Below, piece after piece: positions 37,989 through 46,513 of a DNA stretch of 64,000 bases. The stretch spans positions 81,067-145,066 of the forward strand of contig CALWBQ010000008.1 of NCBI GenBank assembly GCA_944376125.1, read 5' to 3'. The position numbers and the translations under genes were made by a program. The stretch is from an uncultured Lachnospiraceae bacterium (GTDB lineage Bacteria; Bacillota; Clostridia; Lachnospirales; Lachnospiraceae). Numbering within the stretch: position 1 is the stretch's first letter; each line of letters starts with the position of its first letter. The notes below the pieces were generated by a model. That model saw only the letters and a program-made list of their open reading frames with translations. It ran no database searches and was not told the DNA's origin.

Positions 37989-38305
37989 AAAAAGCCCCGT
38001 CCCTGACAGACTCATAGAAAATAGAATCTGTCAAGGACGGGGCTATCATATACGCTCCGCGGTGCCACCTTGATTCACAGGTATCATCTCCCTGTGTCCT
38101 TAGCGAGATACCAACATATCTCCGGCAACTGACGTATGCCTTACGTCGCAGAATACTCGGCAGACTCTCCGTCCTGCCTTTGACTGCGCCCTCAGCGGTC
38201 CATTTGACAATCTGCATCTCGGCCCGGCTCTCACCCTTCCGGACTCTCTGTGCGCGCATAACTGCCGTTATCTCCGCCTCAACGGTTTGAAAAATAAATT
38301 TTCTA
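37989..38305 (-). promoter_or_regulatory. T-box leader of the trp operon (specifier UGG, Trp)
   Basis: T-box core AAGGTGGCACCGCGGAG at 38055-38071 (minus). Terminator arms 37994-38010 and 38027-38043, then a T run (37989-37993). In stem I the run AAA-TGG-ACC-GCTGAGG places the specifier TGG at 38200-38202, matching tryptophan. Uncharged tRNA-Trp should relieve termination. This leader fills the gap of 442 bases before the next gene; an open frame inside it is rejected. Confidence 0.93.
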
Positions 38306-38306
38306 A

Positions 38307-38335
38307 AATATACTACGCGAAAAACGATTTGTCAA
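38307..38335 (-). promoter_or_regulatory. Sigma-A promoter of the trp operon
   Basis: TTGACA (38330-38335), 17-base spacer, TATATT (38307-38312), minus strand. Confidence 0.85.
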
Positions 38336-38366
38336 CCGTTTTTCTTGTTTTTCCAAAAAGTTTACA

Positions 38367-40004
38367 TTAATCGTCTGCCTCTTCGCTCTCTGTCACTGTA
38401 AATACCTGTCTCTTTCTTGCCATTTCATCACTCTCCAGGTACTCATCGTAGGTAGTAATCTTGTCAATCAGCTGTCCGTTTACAATCTCCATAATCCGGT
38501 TTGCCGTAGTCTGGACAATCTGATGGTCTCTGGAGGAGAAGATCAGGACACCCGGGAACTTGATCAGGCCATTGTTTAAGGCCGTTATGGATTCCATATC
38601 CAGGTGGTCAGTGGGCTCATCCAGCATCAAGACATTGGCCCCTGAAATCATCAGCTTAGACAACATACAGCGCACTTTCTCGCCTCCGGACAGAACCTTC
38701 ACTTTCTTCACGCCGTCCTCTCCGGCAAACAGCATCCTCCCCAGGAATCCACGCACATAGGTGACATCCTTCTCAGGAGAGTACTGGGTCAGCCAGTCTA
38801 CAATCGTGTCGTCATTGTCGAACTCCGCGCTGTTGTCTTTCGGGAAATAGGACTGAGTTGTAGTCAGTCCCCATTTGTAGCTGCCCTCATCCGGCTCCAT
38901 CTCCCCGGCCAGAATCTGGAACAGGACTGTCTTCGCGTGCTCATTTGGTCCCACCAGAGCCACCTTGTCATCCCGGTTCAGGATAAAGGAGATGTGATCC
39001 AGAACCTTCACGCCGTCGATAGTCTTGGTCAGATTTTCCACAGTAAGAACTTCATTTCCGATCTCTCTCGCCGGGCGGAAATCAATGTAGGGATACTTTC
39101 TGCTGGAGGGCTTGATGTCATCCAGCTCAATCTTCTCCAGGGCGCGCTTCCTGGAGGTCGCCTGCTTTGACTTGGAGGCATTGGCGGAGAAGCGCTGAAT
39201 AAATTCCTGCAGCTCTTTGATTTTCTCTTCCTTTTTCCGGTTGGCTTCCTTCATCTGGCGGATCATCAGCTGGCTGGACTCGTACCAGAAATCATAGTTT
39301 CCTGCGTAAAGCTGAATCTTGCTGTAATCGATATCTGCAATCATGGTGCAGACTTTGTTCAGGAAATACCGGTCATGGGACACCACAATCACGGTGTTCT
39401 CGAAATTAATCAGAAACTCTTCCAGCCATGCGATAGCATCCAGATCCAGATGGTTCGTCGGCTCGTCCAAAAGCAGAATATCAGGATTCCCGAACAGCGC
39501 CTGAGCCAGCAAGACTTTCACTTTCTGAGCGCCTGTTAAATCCTTCAGGAGCTGATAATGGAATTCCGGTTCAATTCCCAGTCCGTTCAGCAGATTTGCC
39601 GCGTCGGACTCTGCCTCCCAACCATTCATAGAGGCAAACTCGCCCTCCAGTTCTGCCGCCTTAATGCCGTCCTCGTCGGTAAAATCTTCCTTCATGTAGA
39701 TGGCTTCTTTTTCCTTCATAATCTCATACAGCCGGGCATTTCCCATGATAACTGTGTCCAAAACTTGGTCCTCATCGTATTTGATATGATCCTGCTGAAG
39801 GAAGGACAGCCTCTGCCATGGCGTAATCACCACATCGCCGCTGGTGGGCTCTAACTGTCCGGACAGGATCTTTAAAAATGTAGATTTTCCTGCACCATTG
39901 GCACCAATCACACCATAGCAGTTGCCCTCTGTAAACTTAATATTTACGTCCTCAAACAACGCTTTCTTTCCCAAACGCAATGTAATATTGTTTGCACTGA
40001 TCAT
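38367..40004 (-). CDS. ABC-F family ATPase (YkpA/YbiT-like)
   Basis: Second ABC-F protein in the window, 545 aa. Two ATPase domains: GANGAGKST with LTGAQKVKVLLAQALF and ILLLDEPTNHLDLDAI; then GPNEHAKTV with LSGGEKVRCMLSKLM and LMLDEPTDHLDMESI. The first signature is LTGAQ and the second Walker A GPNEHAKT, both also found in the YkpA/YbiT branch as I recall it. The linker carries ASKSKQATSRKRALEKIELDDI, a mark of this branch. Start at ATG 40004; a TTG three codons earlier is less likely. It is probably a housekeeping translation factor, not resistance. Confidence 0.92.
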   Translation of the reverse strand: MISANNITLRLGKKALFEDVNIKFTEGNCYGVIGANGAGKSTFLKILSGQLEPTSGDVVITPWQRLSFLQQDHIKYDEDQVLDTVIMGNARLYEIMKEKEAIYMKEDFTDEDGIKAAELEGEFASMNGWEAESDAANLLNGLGIEPEFHYQLLKDLTGAQKVKVLLAQALFGNPDILLLDEPTNHLDLDAIAWLEEFLINFENTVIVVSHDRYFLNKVCTMIADIDYSKIQLYAGNYDFWYESSQLMIRQMKEANRKKEEKIKELQEFIQRFSANASKSKQATSRKRALEKIELDDIKPSSRKYPYIDFRPAREIGNEVLTVENLTKTIDGVKVLDHISFILNRDDKVALVGPNEHAKTVLFQILAGEMEPDEGSYKWGLTTTQSYFPKDNSAEFDNDDTIVDWLTQYSPEKDVTYVRGFLGRMLFAGEDGVKKVKVLSGGEKVRCMLSKLMISGANVLMLDEPTDHLDMESITALNNGLIKFPGVLIFSSRDHQIVQTTANRIMEIVNGQLIDKITTYDEYLESDEMARKRQVFTVTESEEADD

Positions 40005-40036
40005 CGTGTACAACCCTTTCTTAAAAATCCATGAAA

Positions 40037-40060
40037 AGAGGGGTCTCAGCCGGCCCCTCT
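40037..40060 (-). terminator. Terminator of the nitroreductase gene
   Basis: Arms AGAGGGG (40037-40043) and CCCCTCT (40054-40060), followed on the minus strand by TTTTC. Confidence 0.65.
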
Positions 40061-40172
40061 CTGTTATTCCTTGTTATCGATTCAGTTATACCTAAAAATC
40101 CTGATATTTGCAAGGTTTTTATGAAATTTCCTGTGATAAAAATGTTTCTTTTTAACCAAAAGCCCCTGAAAG

Positions 40173-40967
40173 CTACTGAAGGTTCTTTCCGCTCCATTCT
40201 TTCAGCGCCACTCTGACCGATCGGGCCATCTCTTTGCTGAATGCCGCTCCCGTCTTTCTGGCATAAAACATCTGGGCATAGTTTTCAGCCCCATAAGGAT
40301 TGTTTTCTCTGTAAAAAGTTTCCTGATGGGCAAACATCTCCCGGTACTCCTCCTCCGTCAGTTCCCGGTACTCTTCGTTGAACACCACAAACTGAGGGGC
40401 AAACCGCTGCTGATGCACCCGCTTGTGATCCGCTTTATAATGACCCATGCACAAGAGCGCTATAGGAAAAACATACTGCGGCAGCCGGAAAAGTTTCTGA
40501 TGAAATTCAAAGTTTTCCACAATATCGCCGATATAGCAGGAACCTATCCCCAAAGACTCCGCTGCAATCACCGCATTTTGGGCAGCGATTATCGCATCCT
40601 CACATGCCAGGAGCAAATCCGATTCCTGAGGCGCCTCAAAAAGGAAGCCCTCTTCTCTGTGATTGCTGCAGAATTCCCGAACCCCATTCTTTTTATAATA
40701 TTCAAACCATTTATGCTGGTCTGCTGCAAAAAGCAGCAGCACCGGCGCCTTTGCAATGAAAGGCTGATTGTCGCAGCTTTTGCTGAGCAAATCTTTCTTT
40801 TTCTGGTCTTTGATTACAATGATGGAATAAAGCATCTGATTTCCGGCAGTGGGCGCCTGCATTGCCGCTTTCAAAATGGTATTCAGCTCCTCCTCCGTGA
40901 CCGAACGGCTGTCATAAGTTCGCAGGGACACGCGCCGCCTCAGAACGTCTAAAACCTGATTGTCCAT
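40173..40967 (-). CDS. Nitroreductase family protein
   Basis: FMN-dependent oxidoreductase, 264 aa. N-terminal RRRVSLRTYDSRSVTEEELNTIL and AAMQAPTAGNQM are the FMN-binding signature; ESLGIGSCYIGDIVEN and FPIALLCMGHYK follow. Resembles the NfsA/FRP group by length. Natural substrate unknown. Start 40967 has AGGAGGAG upstream. A 12-bp palindrome TATGGTACCATA (41025-41036) lies 57 bases upstream and may be part of a promoter or operator. Confidence 0.9.
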   Translation of the reverse strand: MDNQVLDVLRRRVSLRTYDSRSVTEEELNTILKAAMQAPTAGNQMLYSIIVIKDQKKKDLLSKSCDNQPFIAKAPVLLLFAADQHKWFEYYKKNGVREFCSNHREEGFLFEAPQESDLLLACEDAIIAAQNAVIAAESLGIGSCYIGDIVENFEFHQKLFRLPQYVFPIALLCMGHYKADHKRVHQQRFAPQFVVFNEEYRELTEEEYREMFAHQETFYRENNPYGAENYAQMFYARKTGAAFSKEMARSVRVALKEWSGKNLQ

Positions 40968-41064
40968 CTCAACTCCTCCTGACCAAAGATATTTCATCAC
41001 CCGTATGTGCGGATGCTTCCTTTTTATGGTACCATAGCCCTGCTTAAAAATCCAGTCCGTCTGG

Positions 41065-41589
41065 TCAGTTCTGGTCTATCGAGCCTGCTTTTTCCAGTTC
41101 ATTAGCAATATAATCCTCCACCTGGTTCACAGGGATGTCCAGGGCAACGGCCAGCTCTCCATAGAGGAAGGCTTCGGCCACCTTCTGGCTCTCCCGCTCG
41201 TTGGCCGACAGGGTCTTTCCGCTCTGCTTCCGCTTTATCCCGTTTTGAAAGATCCCCTTCATCAGAGCGATCCGCTCCTTCTGGTCCCCCGAATAGAGAA
41301 CCTCGCGGCAGAACTGGGCCTGCTCCTTGTAATTGCTGTAGGCCTTCGCCTCTATCTCAGGCATCATCCTGATCAGCTCCAGCGCCTCATCCCTGGTAAT
41401 GACAGGGCGCAGAGACATTTTCCCCGTGGGCCCTCCGCTGACCGGGACATAGAGAGTCGTCTCCCTGTCAAAAACCGGTGACAGTTTATAGTACAATTTG
41501 TCCTTTTCAGAGAAATCCAGAGCGGCAACGCCCTCCACCTTACAGACGCCTCTGGTGTCATGCATTACGTAATCATTTTCCTTAAACAT
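41065..41589 (-). CDS. CarD family transcription regulator
   Basis: 174 aa. The N-terminal Tudor-like RNA-polymerase-interacting domain is seen in MFKENDYVMHDTRGVCKVEG and PVFDRETTLYVPVSG; a C-terminal helical part (ANERESQKVAEAFLYGELAVAL) may bind DNA near the -10. CarD proteins in other bacteria stabilise promoter open complexes. Start at the ATG 41589. It diverges from the small hairpin-flanked gene, and the two promoters share about 290 bases. Confidence 0.85.
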   Translation of the reverse strand: MFKENDYVMHDTRGVCKVEGVAALDFSEKDKLYYKLSPVFDRETTLYVPVSGGPTGKMSLRPVITRDEALELIRMMPEIEAKAYSNYKEQAQFCREVLYSGDQKERIALMKGIFQNGIKRKQSGKTLSANERESQKVAEAFLYGELAVALDIPVNQVEDYIANELEKAGSIDQN

Positions 41590-41697
41590 CAAAAAATCCC
41601 ACTCCTTTCCCTCATTTTATTATACCGCTTCAAATTTCCGAAGGTAAGCAAAAAATTTTTTTCATCATTTCTCCCAATAAAACCCTACCTGTTTTTT

Positions 41698-41740
41698 GTT
41701 CAAAACGCCCTTTGAACATTTTTGCAGTTTTTCGTATAAT
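41698..41740 (+). promoter_or_regulatory. Strong promoter with dyad on the -35, for the 79-codon gene
   Basis: TTGAAC (41712-41717), 17-base spacer, TATAAT (41735-41740). A dyad GTTCAAA (41698-41704) / TTTGAAC (41711-41717) overlaps the -35 and could be an operator. Confidence 0.8.
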
Positions 41741-41748
41741 AATTATAC

Positions 41749-41798
41749 AACGTGTAGCTTTATGCATAATTCCGGTTGTGTATATGCTGCGCGTTTTT
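41749..41798 (+). ncRNA. Hairpin at the very 5' end of the transcript (small RNA, attenuator or stabiliser)
   Basis: The predicted start site is near 41746. The arms AACGTGTAGC (41749-41758) and GCTGCGCGTT (41786-41795) pair in ten steps with two G-U pairs; TATGCATAA (41761-41769) and TTGTGTATA (41776-41784) extend the stem, loop TTCCGG. TTTTT ends at 41798. It looks like an intrinsic terminator only about 50 bases into the transcript. Confidence 0.55.
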
Positions 41799-41837
41799 CG
41801 TTTATGGAGGCAGGGCGACCGGCCTTCATATTCAGTG

Positions 41838-41862
41838 ATGTCTGAGAAACAGACATATTTTT
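41838..41862 (+). terminator. Second terminator-like hairpin in the same leader
   Basis: Perfect arms ATGTCTG (41838-41844) and CAGACAT (41850-41856), loop AGAAA, followed by ATTTTT. Lies 20 bases before the start codon of the small gene. Confidence 0.55.
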
Positions 41863-41881
41863 CAGAAAGAGAGGGGTTCAA

Positions 41882-42121
41882 GTGAAACGAGTAAAAGCGG
41901 CTTGCATCTGCCAGACACTTCACTTTTTGTTGAAGGAAGATGTCGGACATGACTACGCAATGACTTTGGTGAAGCAGGAGGTAGAGCAATATAAGAAAGG
42001 GCTGGATCGCAACCACACCAAGTACAAGATCCTGGAAGAAACCCAACAGCCTGATGGTTCCATCATCGTCAAAGTAATCAAACAATACAACTCCAGTCCG
42101 GTGGGAGATTATCTGGACTAA
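41882..42121 (+). CDS. Small conserved-looking protein of unknown function, 79 aa
   Basis: Protein of 79 aa starting at GTG 41882, preceded by GAGAGGGG. It reads KRVKAACICQTLHFLLKED at the N-terminus, then an amphipathic middle (YAMTLVKQEVEQYKKGL) and a strand-rich end (GSIIVKVIKQYNSSPVGDYLD). No membrane segment or known motif; a CxC pair occurs at residues 8 and 10. I believe similar short proteins occur in other Lachnospiraceae, but could not check this. Its leader has two terminator-like hairpins and its 3' end a third with arms like the first. The antisense open frame across this region is rejected. Confidence 0.8.
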   Translation: MKRVKAACICQTLHFLLKEDVGHDYAMTLVKQEVEQYKKGLDRNHTKYKILEETQQPDGSIIVKVIKQYNSSPVGDYLD

Positions 42122-42126
42122 ATGGA

Positions 42127-42178
42127 AAAAGCGTGTAGCCTGCGGCGTAAATCCAGCGATGCAGTGCTGCGCGCTTTT
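42127..42178 (+). terminator. Terminator of the small gene, arms matching its leader hairpin
   Basis: Arms AAAAGCGTGTAGC (42127-42139) and GCTGCGCGCTTTT (42166-42178), 13 pairs with two G-U pairs, then ATTTTATT. The core CGTGTAGC/GCTGCGCG is identical to that of the leader hairpin at 41749-41798. Confidence 0.85.
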
Positions 42179-42211
42179 ATTTTATTCTAAATTAAAAGAA
42201 AGGGAAATCCA

Positions 42212-43618
42212 ATGGAACAATCAAATCAATTTCTGGGGACAGAGCGCATCGGCAAACTGATGACGCAGTATGCTGTTCCCTGCATTATCTCACTTCTGGT
42301 GGGCGCTCTTTATAACATTGTGGATCAGCTGTTTATCGCAAACGCCAGCTATCTTGGCTCCTACGGCAACGCCGCAAACACGGTCGTATTTCCGCTGACC
42401 GTCGTGGCTCTGGCAATCGCCGTAATGGTCGGCGACGGCTGCTGCGCCTTCGTCAGCATCTGCCTGGGCAAGGGAGACGGTGCCTCCGCCAAAAAAAGCG
42501 TCGGGAACGCTGTAATTCTGAGCGTGGTAAGCAGTCTGATACTGACTGTAATTTATCTGGTTTTCCAGGATCAGATCATCGCCATGTTCGGCGGCACCGT
42601 CAACGAAGAGACCTTCTATTACGCAAAGGAATATTTCTTCTACATCACTCTGGGAATCCCGTTTTACATGTTTGGGCAGGCGCTCAACCCGATCATCCGC
42701 GCTGATGGAAACCCCAAATTTGCAATGGCTGCCACCCTGGTCGGCGCTATCGCCAATATTATTCTTGACCCGGTTTTTATTTTCATTTTCGGATGGGGCA
42801 TGATGGGGGCCGCTGTCGCCACCGTAATCGGGCAGATTCTGACTGCTGTTCTCTCCATCTGGTATATCCTGCACATGAAAATCATCAAGCCGTCTAAAAA
42901 GGACTTCGGCCTGGACGGTCATATCTGCAGCAGAACACTGTTCCTCGGCATCACCAGTTTTCTGTCCCAGATCTCTCTGGTGGCGGCAATGGCAGCCATC
43001 AACAATATGCTGCGAAAATACGGAGCAGCAGATGAAATCTTCGGGCAGGCCCAGTACGCCCAGATTCCCATGGCCGTTGTGGGAATCGTCATGAAATTCT
43101 TCCAGATTGTCATCTCCATTGTTGTGGGAATGGCCGCCGGATGCATCCCCATCGTGGGCTTCAATATGGGCGCCGGCAAGAAATCCCGGGTCAGAGAGCT
43201 GTTTACAAAACTGCTGGCAGCGGAAGCGGCTGTGGGGGCAGTTGCCTTCATACTGGCAGAATTCTTCCCCCAGCAGCTGATCTCCATCTTTGGTGCAGCC
43301 AACGAGAGCAGCTACTACACGGAATTTGCCATCCGCGCATTCCGCATCTATCTGTGCATGATTATACTTGCCTGCATCAACAAAGCCTGCTTTATCTTCC
43401 TGCAGGCCATGGGCAAGGCAGCAGCCTCCACAGCTCTCTCCATGATCCGCGAAGTGGTGTTCGGCGTCGGATTTGCCCTCCTTCTCCCGGTTTTCCTGGG
43501 TCTGGACGGCGTCCTGTTTTCTATGCCGGTCTCTGATATTTTGACCTTTATCGTAGCAATTTTCCTTATTTATCGCACTTACAAAGAATTAAATACGAAA
43601 GGAGTGCAGGTATCATGA
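42212..43618 (+). CDS. MATE family efflux transporter
   Basis: Drug or metabolite antiporter of 468 aa with 12 predicted membrane segments. The N-terminal LGTERIGKLMTQYAVPCIISLLVGALYNIVDQLF is the start of the MATE repeat; GMAAGCIPIVGFNMGAGK begins the second half's conserved loop, and the symmetric N- and C-halves are visible. Closest by look to the MepA/NorM-like clostridial group. The next gene overlaps by four bases (ATGA). No own promoter is obvious after the terminator at 42178; it may depend on read-through or a weak promoter. Confidence 0.93.
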   Translation: MEQSNQFLGTERIGKLMTQYAVPCIISLLVGALYNIVDQLFIANASYLGSYGNAANTVVFPLTVVALAIAVMVGDGCCAFVSICLGKGDGASAKKSVGNAVILSVVSSLILTVIYLVFQDQIIAMFGGTVNEETFYYAKEYFFYITLGIPFYMFGQALNPIIRADGNPKFAMAATLVGAIANIILDPVFIFIFGWGMMGAAVATVIGQILTAVLSIWYILHMKIIKPSKKDFGLDGHICSRTLFLGITSFLSQISLVAAMAAINNMLRKYGAADEIFGQAQYAQIPMAVVGIVMKFFQIVISIVVGMAAGCIPIVGFNMGAGKKSRVRELFTKLLAAEAAVGAVAFILAEFFPQQLISIFGAANESSYYTEFAIRAFRIYLCMIILACINKACFIFLQAMGKAAASTALSMIREVVFGVGFALLLPVFLGLDGVLFSMPVSDILTFIVAIFLIYRTYKELNTKGVQVS

Positions 43619-44193
43619 AAAACCGAATCATCACCATCAGCCGTGAATTTGGGAGCGGCGGCCGTACCATCGGGAAAAAGACGGCTGAAAATCTCGGCAT
43701 CCCCTGTTATGACAGCGAACTGATCCAGAAGATTGTGCAGGAAAGCGGCTTTACAGAGAGCTACGTCAAAAATGCCGACGAATCCGCATCCTCCGGTTTT
43801 CTGGGAGCTGCCTTTTCGTCCCGCACCTTTGGCCCTACAAACGAAGATTATCTGTGGAGCATCCAGCAGAAGGTCATCCTTGACCTCGCTGAAAAAGGCC
43901 CCTGTGTGATCGTGGGAAGGTGCGCCGACTACATTCTCAGAGACAAAGCCGGCTGCCTTACCGCGTTTATCCATGCCAGCCTGGAATACCGCGCAGAGCG
44001 GATCGTAAATGTGTACGGGGAACGCGAAGAATCCCCCGAGCAGCGAATCAGAGAGAAAGACAAGCGCCGGGCGGCCTACCACCGCTTTTATACAAACATG
44101 AAATGGGGCTACGCGAAAAACTATCACATCTCCCTGGACAGCGGCGTCCTGGGCATCGAAAAATGTGTGGAGCTCCTGCAGGCGCTGTACTGA
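43615..44193 (+). CDS. Cytidylate kinase-like family protein
   Basis: P-loop kinase-like protein of 192 aa. ITISREFGSGGRTIGKKTAENLG contains a glycine loop GSGGRTIGK that differs from a classic GxxxxGKS; CVIVGRCADYILR and KDKRRAAYHRFYTNMKWG follow. This matches the AAA_26 'cytidylate kinase-like' family, common in Clostridia and often next to MATE genes. Its substrate is unknown. Translation is coupled to the MATE gene by ATGA overlap. Confidence 0.85.
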   Translation: MKNRIITISREFGSGGRTIGKKTAENLGIPCYDSELIQKIVQESGFTESYVKNADESASSGFLGAAFSSRTFGPTNEDYLWSIQQKVILDLAEKGPCVIVGRCADYILRDKAGCLTAFIHASLEYRAERIVNVYGEREESPEQRIREKDKRRAAYHRFYTNMKWGYAKNYHISLDSGVLGIEKCVELLQALY

Positions 44194-44212
44194 TCTGTGA
44201 ATTTCCGGCTTT

Positions 44213-44237
44213 CCCGCTCTTTTCAGAGCGGGATTTT
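44213..44237 (+). terminator. Terminator of the MATE operon, overlapping the kinase gene end
   Basis: Arms CCCGCTC (44213-44219) and GAGCGGG (44226-44232), then ATTTTTAA. The hairpin lies over the 3' end of the convergent sensor kinase gene. Confidence 0.85.
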
Positions 44238-45602
44238 TAATTCTATGCCGTCAGTTCTGGCCGAGATCTCTCCGCCATGGGCCAGTATAATCTGCTTTAC
44301 AATCCTGAGCCCCATGATGTGCGTCCCGCTGTCCGGCTCTGCGCCTCTGTTGATAAATTCTTCTATCTCCCCAGGCAGCCCATTCCCTGAATTATAAAAT
44401 TCCAAATCTGCCCAAACCATCTGCTCTCCATTTTCCCTTTTTTCCTTCTCTGCCGCTGCCCGCACAGATACTGCGCAGCCGTCCGGGTTATGTTTCACCG
44501 CATTATTGAGAAGATTCCGAAATGCCCTGAGCAGAAGCTGGCCGTCTGCCTGAACTGTTTTCCCTTCTAGTTCTTGCGCTATCTCCAACTGAATCGGATA
44601 GGCAGCGCCTTCCTCCTCAGCCCTGTTCATGGCCTCCGCCACCGCCTTTCTGAGGAGTGCTGACAGGCAGACCGTTTCCTTTCTGAGGGGCTGCATATTG
44701 TACTCCAGTTTCGAAGTCAAATTCAGATCTTCGATCAATTCCTTGATCTGCAGGCTCTGTTCCTTAATAATTCCCGCCTTTTTCCGGCTGTCCTCATCCA
44801 GCGACGGCCTCTGCTCCAGGATTTCCCCATATCCCATGATCAGGGACAGGGGGGTCCGAATATCATGGGAGACAGCGCTGATCCAGCTCGTCCTTGCCTC
44901 ATCCCTGCGCTGCAGCGTTTCCCTCTGCCGCGCAAGGATTCTCGATGTCTGGTTCAGACTCTTTCCAATCTCCCCCATAGTCCCGGTCTCCTGCAGCCAG
45001 ACAGCCTTTTCCCTTGAAAGATCATTGATGGCGCGCACCACCGTTTTCATTTTCCGGTAATACCGGAATCCAAATCCGATAATCAGAACCAGAGTGAAGG
45101 CCGCAGAAGCCAAAAGGCCGATAGCCAGCATCATCATATACTTGCTCAGATTGTCCGTAGTCATCACAACGCCGTATTTCCAGTAGCTCCCTTTAGGGTA
45201 CCCAATTACCAGCAAATTTCCATTCATATCCCAGCAGGTCACCGGATAATCCTCCAGATACCACCGGGCGAAAGAGGCGATCGTTCCGGCGTCGTAGCGA
45301 TGATCCAGCTCCCGGGGCAGGCCGAATCTCAGAAAGACTTCCCCCCTCTGATCCAGGACCATGGCGAACTCTGCCCCGGCCTCCGCCAGGATCCCTTCTA
45401 TCTGTTCCTCTGTCCACGCTCCGCTCTCCAGCACCGATGCCAGTTCCCGCGCATACACTTTCCGCCCCTCTGCCGGGCCCTCATTCAGGTTCAGCTTCAC
45501 CCCCACATAGAGGGTCAAAAGAATCTGGAAAAAGAAAAATACAAAGGCAATCACAACCACAGACACTACATATTTCAGATAAATTTTGATTAAGCTCTTC
45601 AT
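44223..45602 (-). CDS. Sensor histidine kinase
   Basis: 459 aa. Two membrane segments (residues ~8-30 and ~155-178) flank an extracytoplasmic domain of about 125 residues. HisKA phospho-acceptor: WISAVSHDIRTPLSLIMGYG. HATPase: FRNLLNNAVKHNPDG (N box), FYNSGNGLPGE (variant G1, D replaced by N in the usual DxGxG), and THIMGLRIVKQII. Start 45602 overlaps the regulator stop by four bases; a longer frame is rejected. Partner is the OmpR-type regulator; the target is probably the divergent ABC transporter genes. Confidence 0.92.
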   Translation of the reverse strand: MKSLIKIYLKYVVSVVVIAFVFFFFQILLTLYVGVKLNLNEGPAEGRKVYARELASVLESGAWTEEQIEGILAEAGAEFAMVLDQRGEVFLRFGLPRELDHRYDAGTIASFARWYLEDYPVTCWDMNGNLLVIGYPKGSYWKYGVVMTTDNLSKYMMMLAIGLLASAAFTLVLIIGFGFRYYRKMKTVVRAINDLSREKAVWLQETGTMGEIGKSLNQTSRILARQRETLQRRDEARTSWISAVSHDIRTPLSLIMGYGEILEQRPSLDEDSRKKAGIIKEQSLQIKELIEDLNLTSKLEYNMQPLRKETVCLSALLRKAVAEAMNRAEEEGAAYPIQLEIAQELEGKTVQADGQLLLRAFRNLLNNAVKHNPDGCAVSVRAAAEKEKRENGEQMVWADLEFYNSGNGLPGEIEEFINRGAEPDSGTHIMGLRIVKQIILAHGGEISARTDGIELKIPL

Positions 45603-46312
45603 CGGTTCAGCCTGTATCCCAATCCTTTCACAGTAATCAGCCATTGGGGAGAAGAAGGATTCTCCTCGATTTTTTCCCGCAGCTTGCGGATATGCACCAT
45701 CAAGGTATTTTCATATCCATAATAATTGGAGCCCCAGACTGTCTCCGCTAAAAAATCCAGAGTCAATATTTTCCCTCTGTTTTCTAAAAATAGCTTCAGG
45801 AGCTGATATTCTTTATTTGTAAGAGGAATCTCTCGCCCTTTCCCCGGCAGGCCGCCTGCCAGCCTCACTACGCCCGCCTCCAGGTCTACTTCTCTGCCGC
45901 CGATCTTTAATGGTTCTTCTTCCTTTTCGCTGCCCCGATAGGTCCGGCGAAGGATTGCTTTTACCCGCAAAAGCAGCTCTTTCGGAAGGAATGGCTTTGT
46001 CATATAATCGTCAGCCCCTAAGCCCAGCCCTGTCAATCGGTCCTCATCCCGATCTCTGGCCGATAGAAACAGCACTGGTATATCCTTTTTTGCCTTCAGC
46101 TCCTTAAAAAAATGGAATCCATTTTCCCCTGGAAAATTGACATCTAATATTATGAAATCCCATTGGCTCTCTCCCAGGAGCTCTCTCGCCTCCTCGCAGG
46201 ACAGACAGCAGCTCACCCGCAAAAATCCATCTTGCAGCAATACGTTCTCAATCATCTGACACAGCTCTAAGTTGTCATCTACAATCAGGATCCTTGCTTT
46301 CTGGCATTCCAT
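45599..46312 (-). CDS. OmpR-type response regulator
   Basis: 237 aa. Receiver domain with DDN near residue 12, phospho-acceptor Asp in FIILDVNFPGENG, Lys in MTKPF. C-terminal winged helix with PLTNKEYQLLKLFLENRGKILT and LMVHIRKLREKIEEN. Cotranscribed with the kinase (four-base overlap). Divergent from the lantibiotic-immunity-type transporter; two related 11-bp dyads at 46351-46361 and 46382-46392 in the shared region may be its sites. Confidence 0.94.
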   Translation of the reverse strand: MECQKARILIVDDNLELCQMIENVLLQDGFLRVSCCLSCEEARELLGESQWDFIILDVNFPGENGFHFFKELKAKKDIPVLFLSARDRDEDRLTGLGLGADDYMTKPFLPKELLLRVKAILRRTYRGSEKEEEPLKIGGREVDLEAGVVRLAGGLPGKGREIPLTNKEYQLLKLFLENRGKILTLDFLAETVWGSNYYGYENTLMVHIRKLREKIEENPSSPQWLITVKGLGYRLNR

Positions 46313-46349
46313 AGCGACTCCTCCTTTTAGCTTTTCTTCATCTTATCAC

Positions 46350-46393
46350 ATTTTAGCCTAAAAGGTTTAGTCAGGAGATGGATTTAAGCTAAA
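46350..46393. promoter_or_regulatory. Pair of TTTA-n-CTAAA dyads between regulator and transporter
   Basis: TTTAGCCTAAA (46351-46361) and TTTAAGCTAAA (46382-46392), 31 bases apart (about three helical turns), in the divergent promoter region. Candidate response-regulator sites. Confidence 0.4.
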
Positions 46394-46513
46394 TTTAAGG
46401 TTCTCCAAAGGCTGCAGTAAACTGCCGGTACTAATATGATCCTATGCCGGGGTACAAACCCCATCCAGAGCACGGCAGCAAGAAATCTATGGATTGAGAG
46501 GAGAATCCAGCAT

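Noticed and set aside
37957..38259. 100-aa open frame in the trp leader
   Set aside because: It runs through the T-box and its terminator; a structured RNA explains this stretch.
41630..42085. 151-aa open frame antisense to the small gene
   Set aside because: Covers the promoter, hairpins and coding region of the plus-strand gene; no ribosome site.
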